Origin: Planctomycetota bacterium
GTDB lineage: Bacteria > Planctomycetota > UBA1135 > UBA2386
Reading direction: 5' to 3'
Assembly (NCBI GenBank): GCA_020425885.1
Contig: JAGQRA010000832.1
Coordinates: 1-7,639, forward strand
DNA: 7,639 bases
Shown here: positions 1 to 5,716 of the stretch, in pieces
Numbering within the stretch: position 1 is the first letter of the stretch
Layout: every line of letters begins with the position of its first letter
The notes under the pieces: model-generated
What the model was told of the DNA's origin: nothing
Databases searched by the model: none
Seen by the model: the letters and a program-made list of their open reading frames with translations, nothing else
Translations under genes and position numbers: made by a program

Positions 1-2
1 CG

Positions 3-1436
3 ACGACGGCGCTGGTGCCGCCCGCGCCGTTGCCGGCACCCGACGCCGCGGCGGTCGCGGCCGGTCGACGGGCCGCGGTGGCGCGGCGTTGTACCGCGTG
101 CCACACGATCGCCGACCCCGAACTCGGCGCGGTCGCGCCGCCGCCGCCGGCGAAGGCGTGGCACGACCTGCGTGGCAGCTCCTGTCCCGTCGATGCGCGG
201 GCGGTGGCCCTGATCGGGGCCGTGCGCAGCGGCCGGCAGAAGGTGCGCGACGCCAGGGCGCAGCTCGACTTCGCGCTGCTGCGCGACGGTTGCCTGAAGT
301 GTCACGTGCGCGATGGCTCCTCCGGCCTGCCGCCGGCCGCGCGGCGCGTTCTGGTCCAGATCGAGGACCTCGGCGAAGAAGGCCGGCTGCCGCCCGATCT
401 CACCGGCGTCGGCCGCCGTCTGCGCCGCGATTGGATCGCCGACGTGATCGGCGCCGGCCGCCGCGTGCGACCCTACCTGCGGGCGCGGATGCCGCGATTC
501 ACCGCCGCGCTCGGTGACAGCTACGCCGACCTGTTCGCCGCCGTCGACGGCGCCGAAGCGGTGGACGAGGAGCCGCCGTTCACAACGGCTGCCGTCGAGT
601 CCGGTCGCGGCCTCGTCGGCAGCCAGGGCAAGAACTGCATCAGCTGCCACACCTTCGCCGGGTTGCCTTCGACCGGACCGCAGGGCATGGACCTCGCGAT
701 CCAGCACGATCGCCTGCGGCCCGGCTGGTTCCGCCGCTGGCTGCTGCGCTCGGCGATCGTGCGGCCCGGCACCCGCATGCCGCTGTTCTGGCCCGCAGCG
801 AGCGCCGACGATCAACGCGAGGTCGACGCCATCCGCAGCTGGTCCTCGCTCGGCGCCGCCGCACCGGTGCCGACCGGCATGGCGCCACCGCAGGGCTCGC
901 TGGTGCTGTTGCCGACCGACCGACCGGTGCTGCACGGTGCGTTCCTGAAGGGGCTGTCGGCGCGCTGCATCGCGGTCGGCAGCAAGGAACGCACGCACTA
1001 CGCCTTCGACGTCGAGCACGGTCGCCTGGCCTGGCTGTGGCGCGGCGATTTCCTCGACGCGACCGGAACCTGGCACGGCCGCGCCGGCAAGCTGCTGCAG
1101 CCGCTCGGCCAGGACTGGATCGAGCTCGATGACTTCCGCGTCGCCGGCAGCGATCGACGCACCGTGCTCGGCCACCGCATCACCGCCACCGGCCATCCCG
1201 TGTTCCGCGTTCGCGCCGGCCTTGCCGAGTTCGAGGACGGCTCGGTCGCGCGGTTGTCGGCCGGCGGCTCCGAGCTCGTGCGCACGCTGCACTGCACGGC
1301 CGGCACGCTGGTCATCGAATGGCAGCCGGACGCCGCGCGGCGGTCGGCCGTTCGTCTGTTCCTCGCCGATCGACCCGTGCCCGCGACCAGCACGCTGCGC
1401 GCCGGCGAATCCCTGGAGGTCGTCTACCGATGGTGA
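3..1436 (+). CDS. Multi-haem c-type cytochrome, 5' end outside window (partial)
   Basis: The frame is open to the left edge, so the true start lies upstream. The GTG at 15 is only the first possible start codon inside the window, and residue numbers below count from it. Three c-type haem attachment motifs are visible: CTACH (about 26-30), CLKCH (93-97) and CISCH (208-212). The second and third are followed by Pro-flanked Met residues, RMPRF (about 158-162) and RMPLF (254-258), typical distal ligands of cytochrome c. The first haem has no obvious Met partner. From about residue 295 to the end (473) there is a haem-free, beta-rich region (for example AFLKGLSARCIAVGS, then WRGDFLDATGTWHG). I have seen similar regions at the ends of planctomycete cytochrome proteins but cannot name the family. 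The protein is inferred to be exported and to carry electrons for the propeller protein encoded immediately downstream. Its stop codon lies inside the next gene's start (ATGGTGA), so the two are an operon. Cytochrome identity is firm; redox partner and substrate are unknown. Confidence 0.88.
   Translation, partial: TTALVPPAPLPAPDAAAVAAGRRAAVARRCTACHTIADPELGAVAPPPPAKAWHDLRGSSCPVDARAVALIGAVRSGRQKVRDARAQLDFALLRDGCLKCHVRDGSSGLPPAARRVLVQIEDLGEEGRLPPDLTGVGRRLRRDWIADVIGAGRRVRPYLRARMPRFTAALGDSYADLFAAVDGAEAVDEEPPFTTAAVESGRGLVGSQGKNCISCHTFAGLPSTGPQGMDLAIQHDRLRPGWFRRWLLRSAIVRPGTRMPLFWPAASADDQREVDAIRSWSSLGAAAPVPTGMAPPQGSLVLLPTDRPVLHGAFLKGLSARCIAVGSKERTHYAFDVEHGRLAWLWRGDFLDATGTWHGRAGKLLQPLGQDWIELDDFRVAGSDRRTVLGHRITATGHPVFRVRAGLAEFEDGSVARLSAGGSELVRTLHCTAGTLVIEWQPDAARRSAVRLFLADRPVPATSTLRAGESLEVVYRW
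1415..1419 (+). promoter_or_regulatory. Ribosome binding site inside the upstream gene, deciding the propeller gene start
   Basis: GGAGG lies 10 bases before the ATG at 1430, within the last codons of the cytochrome gene. No other ATG, GTG or TTG in this frame between 1322 and 1429 competes, and the ATG is directly followed by a leucine-rich signal-like segment. The ATG and the upstream TGA (1434-1436) overlap by 7 bases, which implies translational coupling. Confidence 0.7.
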
Positions 1437-2896
1437 GTCCGCTGCCGTTGCTGTTGTTGCTGTTGCCGCAGGAACCGGCGCCGTCCGGTCCGCAGGCCAG
1501 CCTGCCCGCCGCCGACGAGGACACCTACGTCGAGATCGTCGACATGGCCGTGCCGGAGTCGGTGGTGCTCGAGGTCGGCGGCATCGTCGAGCGCGGCGAC
1601 GAGCTGTACGTCTGCACGCGCCGCGGCGAGATCTGGCGCGCGACCGGCATCACCGGCGCCGCCCCGCGGTGGAACCTGTGGGCGCAGGGGCTGCAGGAAC
1701 CGCTCGGCCTGCTCGATCACGACGGCTGGCTGTGGTGCAGCCAGCGCGGCGAACTCTCGCGCCTGCGCGACACCGACGGCGACGGTCGCATGGACGAACT
1801 GCAGACCTTCGCCCAGGGTTGGCCGCTGTCGGGCAACTACCACGAGTACTGCTTCGGCCCGGCGCTGGCGCCGGATGGCTCGCTCTGGCTCACGCTCAAC
1901 AAACCGTTCGGCGACGAGCCGTTCGGCAAGGCCGATTGGCGCGGCTGGGCGGTCAGGATCCCGAAGTCGGGCGGCTCGTTCGAGCCGGTCTGCGCCGGCC
2001 TGCGGTCGCCGGCGGGAGTCGGCGTCTCGCCGGCCGGCGAGATGTTCTACACCGACAACCAGGGCGAGTGGTGCGCGGCGAGCAAGTTCGCGTTGCTCGA
2101 GCCCGGCGACTTCCACGGCCATCCGCACGGCATCGAGTCGTGCCGGCTGCCGCAGAGCCGCGTCGAACATCCCGGCGAGGTCAAGAGCGGCCTGCGGCTG
2201 GCCGAGGCGGCGCGCACGATCCCGAACTTCCGGCTGCCGGCGATCTGGATCCCGTACGACAAGCTCGGTCGTTCGCCGGCCGGTTTCGTCTGGGACACCG
2301 CCGGCCACTTCGCGCCGTACCGCGGCCAGATCTTCTGTGGTGATCAGTACTCGTCGGAGGTGTTCCGCATGTCGCTCGACAAGGTCTCTGGCCGCTGGCA
2401 GGGCGCGTGTTATCCGTTCCGGCGCGGTCTGAAGTGCGGCATCACGCGCCTGTGCTGGTCGGCCGACGGCTCGCTGTGGTGTGGCCTGACCAACCGCGGC
2501 TGGGGGTCGCTCGGCCAGAGCGAGCACGGCCTGCAGCGGCTGCGTTGGCGCGGCCCGGTGCCGTTCGAGGTCCAGGAGCTCACGGCCACCGGCAACGGCT
2601 TCCGCCTGCGCTTCACCGCGCCGGTAAAGGCGACGTCGACGCTGCCGCTGTCGTTCTCGGTGTCGAGTTGGACCTATGACCACCACCAGCAGTACGGCTG
2701 TCCGCCGCGCGACGAACGGCAGCACGCGGTGACGGCGACCGGAGTGTCGGCGGACCTGCGCAGCGTCGATCTCGAGGTCGAGGGGCTGGAGACGGTCCGC
2801 ATCTACGAGATCGGCTACGAGGGTGTGGTCGGCGCCGACCGCGAGCGGCCGTGGCACGCGGTGGCGTGGTACACCTTGAACCTGCGGCCCGAGTAG
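1430..2896 (+). CDS. PVC-type beta-propeller dehydrogenase-like protein, secreted
   Basis: A 488-residue protein related to the soluble glucose/sorbosone-dehydrogenase-like propellers of PVC bacteria, the part that in many homologues is fused to a haem CXXCH domain. Residues 1-14 (MVSPLPLLLLLLPQ) look like a signal peptide core but lack the usual Lys/Arg at the N-terminus. Propeller-like strand motifs recur: ELYVCTRRGEIWR (58-70), GWLWCSQRGELSRL (99-112), GSLWLTLNKPFG (150-161), GEMFYTDNQGEW (203-214), FCGDQYSSEVFR (302-313) and GSLWCGLTNRGWGS (347-360). DTDGDGRMDE (114-123) is an acidic loop of the calcium-binding type seen in this group. The C-terminal domain carries SWTYDHHQQYG (413-423) and ends in AWYTLN, close to the YTLN ending of PVC propeller proteins. 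There is no CXXCH, so electrons presumably pass to the cytochrome encoded by the overlapping upstream gene. The substrate is unknown. The family assignment is confident; catalytic activity is inferred and not proven even for most family members. Confidence 0.85.
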   Translation: MVSPLPLLLLLLPQEPAPSGPQASLPAADEDTYVEIVDMAVPESVVLEVGGIVERGDELYVCTRRGEIWRATGITGAAPRWNLWAQGLQEPLGLLDHDGWLWCSQRGELSRLRDTDGDGRMDELQTFAQGWPLSGNYHEYCFGPALAPDGSLWLTLNKPFGDEPFGKADWRGWAVRIPKSGGSFEPVCAGLRSPAGVGVSPAGEMFYTDNQGEWCAASKFALLEPGDFHGHPHGIESCRLPQSRVEHPGEVKSGLRLAEAARTIPNFRLPAIWIPYDKLGRSPAGFVWDTAGHFAPYRGQIFCGDQYSSEVFRMSLDKVSGRWQGACYPFRRGLKCGITRLCWSADGSLWCGLTNRGWGSLGQSEHGLQRLRWRGPVPFEVQELTATGNGFRLRFTAPVKATSTLPLSFSVSSWTYDHHQQYGCPPRDERQHAVTATGVSADLRSVDLEVEGLETVRIYEIGYEGVVGADRERPWHAVAWYTLNLRPE

Positions 2897-2909
2897 CGCG
2901 ACACCCGCA

Positions 2910-4295
2910 TCAGCGCGGTGGCACCACGACCCACCACGCCCGCTCGCTCTGCAGCAGATCGTAGTCGTCCTTCACGACCCACGGTCGTGCCTGTCCCGAG
3001 GGCTGGCTGTCGTCGCGCACGCGGCAGACGACCTGGTAGAGCCCGGGCTCCATGCTGCCGGTCTCGAACAGGAACTTGTAGCGGCCGCGGCCGACGTAGG
3101 CGCCGCCATCGCCCTTGCCCTCGATCGGCTGCAGCTTGCCGCGTTTGCGCCGATCGGCGAGCCGCGCCTCACCCGTGACCTTGATCGCCTTGGCCTGCGG
3201 CAGCACGTGCCAGCGAACGTCGAGCTTGTGCGACTTGGGTTCGAGCACGGTGACCGCGAACCTGGCGCCGCCCTTGCCGTCGATCGCCTTGCCGGGATCG
3301 CGGACGACGTCGGGCTCGCAGCTCTCGATCGGATCGACGCGGCGGTAGATCTGCAGCACCATCCGCTCGGTGCAGATCGGGCAGAAGCGGTTGCCACTCT
3401 CCATCCGGCAGCCGCCCGAGGTCGGCTTCCAGGCGCCCTTGATGCGGCCATCGGCGCCGCGGTAGGCGCCGACGCCAGGGTACCCGGCTTCGACGAAGTG
3501 CTTCCATGGCACCTGCTTCTCGTCGTCGGTGATGCTGACGTTGATCGTGTTGCGCGGCGAACCGCGATGGCCGGTGAAGGTCGAGTACTCGTCGCTGAGA
3601 CCGCCGAAGGCGTGGCCCCACTCGTGCACCAGCGTGTCGTCGGCGCGCCCGCCGACCGCCGCGATGCCGCCGCCGCCGGTGCCGCTCGAGCCGGCCTTGA
3701 CGATCGCGATCGCGTAGCCGTCGTGCTCCTCGAGCATGTTCAGCATCGCCTTGGCCTTGCCCTGATCGACGCCGACCTGACCCTGCACCTTGCCGGCGAT
3801 GTAGCCGCCGAGCGCGGTGTCCTTGGTGCGGCCGAAGCCGGTGACGCCCTGATCCTTGCTGACGAGGTTGACGCGGATGAAGTTGTGGTAGGTGAAGTAC
3901 TCGGCCAGCAGCTTGTCCTTCTGGAAGACGTCGACCACCGACTTGGCGATGTCCTCGAACTCGTTCTGGTCGTCGAGGCCGAAACCGTCGCCCATGACGA
4001 CGACGTCGACGCGGTTGTTCGATTCGCCGTTCTCCTGCAGCTTGCCCCAGCCGAGGTAGGCGGTCGGTTGCGTCCGCAACGCCGCCATCTTGCCCCATGC
4101 GCTCATCGGGTACTTGCGCGCGATCTGGCGGTAGAGGTTGTGCGCCGCGGTGTATTTCGAGGCGGCCATGGCGCGCTCGGCCTTGTCGAAGTCGGCCTTG
4201 GCCTTGGCGTCGACAGGGTTCTGCGCCGGCGCTGCGCCGGCGAGGACCAGCGCCGCTAGGAACGTGATGGCCGGGAAGGGTGAGCGGGTCTGCAT
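2910..4295 (-). CDS. Secreted M64-family zinc metallopeptidase (IgA peptidase-like)
   Basis: A 461-residue exported protease. The start at 4295 is chosen because GGAGG lies 5 bases upstream and the protein then begins with a good signal peptide (MQTRSPFPAITFLAALVLAG, cleavage likely after APA near residue 24). The frame stays open to 4358, but those extra codons would precede the signal peptide. Residues about 30-72 are a TPR-like helical pair. The catalytic site is HEWGHAFGGLSDEY at 224-237: HEXXH gives two zinc-binding histidines and the catalytic Glu, and the following Asp-Glu pair is characteristic of M64. VVVMGDGF (98-105) starts the protease domain. A Cys cluster (C296, C305, C308, with C326 after it) in a GCRM...FCPIC context is also usual for the family. 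About residues 330-461 form an Ig-like beta domain ending in WVVKDDYDLLQSERAWWVVV. The gene converges on the propeller gene with a 13-base gap, so the two are not one operon. Cleavage of immunoglobulin is known for the founding member only; the target here is unknown. Confidence 0.9.
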   Translation of the reverse strand: MQTRSPFPAITFLAALVLAGAAPAQNPVDAKAKADFDKAERAMAASKYTAAHNLYRQIARKYPMSAWGKMAALRTQPTAYLGWGKLQENGESNNRVDVVVMGDGFGLDDQNEFEDIAKSVVDVFQKDKLLAEYFTYHNFIRVNLVSKDQGVTGFGRTKDTALGGYIAGKVQGQVGVDQGKAKAMLNMLEEHDGYAIAIVKAGSSGTGGGGIAAVGGRADDTLVHEWGHAFGGLSDEYSTFTGHRGSPRNTINVSITDDEKQVPWKHFVEAGYPGVGAYRGADGRIKGAWKPTSGGCRMESGNRFCPICTERMVLQIYRRVDPIESCEPDVVRDPGKAIDGKGGARFAVTVLEPKSHKLDVRWHVLPQAKAIKVTGEARLADRRKRGKLQPIEGKGDGGAYVGRGRYKFLFETGSMEPGLYQVVCRVRDDSQPSGQARPWVVKDDYDLLQSERAWWVVVPPR

Positions 4296-4300
4296 GCGTT

Positions 4301-4320
4301 CCTCCGGGGAGCCCCGGAGG
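4301..4320 (-). promoter_or_regulatory. Perfect inverted repeat containing the Shine-Dalgarno of the M64 peptidase gene
   Basis: On the minus strand the arms CCTCCGGGG and CCCCGGAGG are exact reverse complements separated by 2 bases; as RNA, 8 base pairs with a 4-base loop (GGCU or equivalent) is the realistic fold. The second arm contains the GGAGG that lies 5 bases before the ATG at 4295, so the folded form would hide the ribosome binding site. As DNA it is also a symmetric operator-like site in the divergent intergenic region. The repeat is directly visible; a regulatory role is inferred. Confidence 0.5.
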
Positions 4321-4354
4321 ATACCGCATCGCGCCGCGAGGCGTGGGGCCGCTC

Positions 4355-4462
4355 TCACCAGGGCAGACCGATCCTGATGTCGAGAGCGCCGGTGAACGCG
4401 GTGTCGAAGTTGATGGCCTGCGCGCAGACCCGACCGCGCTTGCCGTGCGCCCGCCGACCGGC
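4355..4462 (-). pseudogene. Remnant 3' end of a secreted-protein gene
   Basis: On the minus strand a frame reads about 35 codons and closes with TGA at 4357-4355. The last residues, including AQAINF then DTAFTGALDIRIGLPW, have protein-like alternating hydrophobic character and codons ending mostly in G or C. They resemble the short beta-rich C-terminal tails of planctomycete secreted proteins. The frame is closed upstream by a TGA at 4465-4463, and no start codon with a ribosome binding site precedes it, so only a decayed tail is left. It lies between the M64 start and the methyltransferase start. It could instead be chance open frame in GC-rich DNA; the resemblance is from memory, not from a search. 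Confidence 0.4.
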
Positions 4463-4474
4463 TCAGGTGTGCGG

Positions 4475-5401
4475 ATGAGCGAGCGATGGGCCCATGAGTT
4501 CGAGCTGCGCGCCCGTGCGCTCTGGACCGACGATGCCGTGCGCCAGGTGACCGAGGGCAAGGACCTGCCGATCCTGCCGTCGACCGCGCCGACGCTGCTG
4601 CGCGCGCTCGGCCTGCTCCACCGCGACGCGACGATGCCGCCGCCGCAGGTCCGGAAGTTCCTGCAGCTCAATCACATGATCCGGCTGTTGCGGCCGCCGC
4701 TGCTGGCGCTGATCGAGCGCGGCGAGCCGCTCCGGATCGTCGACGCCGGCTGTGGGCTGTCGTACCTCACGCTGTCCCTGGCGTGGTGCTTCCGGCACGT
4801 GTTCCGGCATCCCGCGACGCTGATCGGCATCGATCGGGACGAAGCGCGCATCGAGGCCGGTCGGGCGACGACGGCGCAGCTCGGTCTGGAAGAGCTGCTG
4901 ACGTTCCGGGCGGGTTCGATCGAGGTGTTCGAACCGGACGGGAAGCTGCACGTGGTCCTGGCGCTGCACGCCTGCGACACCGCGACCGACGACGCGATCG
5001 CGCTCGGGCTCCGGCACGGCGCCGAGTTGATCGCGGTTGCGCCATGTTGCCAGGCAGAACTGGCGCGGGCGTGGGCCGACCTCGCCGCGAGCCGGAAAGG
5101 CCCGATGCAGCCGCTGTGGAGCACGCCGCACCTGCGCCGCGAGGCGGCCGCGACGATCACCGACACGATGCGCGCGCTGCTGCTCCGCGCTGCGGGCTAC
5201 GAGACCCGCGTCGTCGAGTTCGTGCCGTCCCAGCACACGCCGAAGAACACGTTGATCCGCGCGATGCGACGCGGTGGGTGGGACGTAGAGGCGGTGACGC
5301 AGTACTTCGAGCTGCGCGACGCGACCGGCGGTGCCGGGATCTCGCTCGCGCGGGCGATGGGAGTCGCGAGGCCGATCGATCCATCGGCGGCCAGTCGGTG
5401 A
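4475..5401 (+). CDS. Class I SAM-dependent methyltransferase, Methyltransf_32 (PF13679) type
   Basis: A 308-residue cytoplasmic methyltransferase. The ATG at 4475 is chosen because a partial ribosome site (AGGTG, 4465-4469) lies 5 bases before it and the sequence becomes protein-like here (MSERWAHEFELRARALW). The frame is open further up, to 4280, but that stretch is low-complexity and overlaps the divergent gene's leader. RKFLQLNHMIRLL (60-72) precedes the nucleotide-binding fold, as in PF13679 proteins. The SAM-binding glycine motif is IVDAGCGLSYLTL (88-100), with the acidic strand end IGID (117-120). HACDTATD (165-172) and VAPCC (188-192) are the later family signatures, and VPSQHTPKN (250-258) is a conserved-looking C-terminal motif. 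The family includes METTL25-like and GSTCD-like proteins; the substrate of bacterial members is not established, with RNA one possibility. It stands alone, flanked by two apparent gene remnants. Confidence 0.87.
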   Translation: MSERWAHEFELRARALWTDDAVRQVTEGKDLPILPSTAPTLLRALGLLHRDATMPPPQVRKFLQLNHMIRLLRPPLLALIERGEPLRIVDAGCGLSYLTLSLAWCFRHVFRHPATLIGIDRDEARIEAGRATTAQLGLEELLTFRAGSIEVFEPDGKLHVVLALHACDTATDDAIALGLRHGAELIAVAPCCQAELARAWADLAASRKGPMQPLWSTPHLRREAAATITDTMRALLLRAAGYETRVVEFVPSQHTPKNTLIRAMRRGGWDVEAVTQYFELRDATGGAGISLARAMGVARPIDPSAASR

Positions 5402-5550
5402 CGCTGCAGAGCTGCTCCATGGCGAGCAACCTGAGCGCCAACGCGAACCGCCTGGTGACGGCCGGCGGCGCGTTCGGTCGCGTGAAGGTCCACTACACGA
5501 CCGACCCGGCCCCGGCGTCGGTGCCGATGGTGATCCGCGGCCTGCGCTGT
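5402..5550 (+). pseudogene. Fragment resembling a Calx-beta-type domain
   Basis: Directly after the methyltransferase stop, a different frame (the one containing the ATG at 5419) shows codons ending almost always in G or C up to about 5550, after which this bias fades. The translation contains NRLVTAGGAFGRVKVHYTTD, which matches the pattern V-x-R-x-GG-x-x-G-x-V-x-V-x-Y-x-T of Calx-beta repeats in bacterial surface and secreted proteins. There is no ribosome binding site before the ATG at 5419, and the rest of the open frame (to 5712) looks non-coding, so a broken piece of a larger gene is more likely than a 97-residue protein. The left boundary is uncertain because the same frame is also open as a shadow within the methyltransferase gene. 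Confidence 0.4.
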
Positions 5551-5716
5551 GTCTCTGGGCCGGGTCGTTGGCCCTCGGGGTTGACAGGCGCTCGCTGCGG
5601 CGATGGTGGGGCAGATCGTCGTGCCTGGCAGTTGTCGCTCTTGGTGCAGGTCGGAAAACCGGCGGCCTGCGCGCGTCCTCGTCTCGGGACGGCATGCAAT
5701 CGAGTAGTGTAGGAAG
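5551..5716 (+). other. Non-coding leader or promoter region before the hairpin protein gene
   Basis: No frame here has convincing coding bias, and G+C drops slightly towards the 3' end. TTGACA at 5581-5586 is a perfect -35 hexamer, but the hexamer 17 bases on (TGGTGG) is not a -10 box, so no promoter is claimed. A short hairpin-capable stretch (CGG-AAAA-CCG) lies near 5652-5661. The region ends in AGGAAG directly against the ATG at 5717. Confidence 0.3.

Noticed and set aside
1436..1470. TTG/CTG-rich stretch resembling a microsatellite
   Set aside because: It encodes the leucine run of the signal-like segment, and mixed TTG and CTG codons make it ordinary coding sequence.
1424..2857. Minus-strand open frame of 477 codons antisense to the propeller gene
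   Set aside because: The translation is compositionally biased with no recognisable domain, while the plus-strand frame has a ribosome site, signal-like start and family motifs.
3207..4259. Plus-strand open frame of 350 codons opposite the M64 peptidase
   Set aside because: It is rich in Ala, Asp, Val and Arg, as expected from reading a GC-rich gene antisense. The M64 active site is on the other strand.
5581..5609. Possible sigma70 promoter with a perfect TTGACA
   Set aside because: The hexamer at correct spacing (TGGTGG) does not resemble a -10 element, and the site is about 130 bases from the next start.
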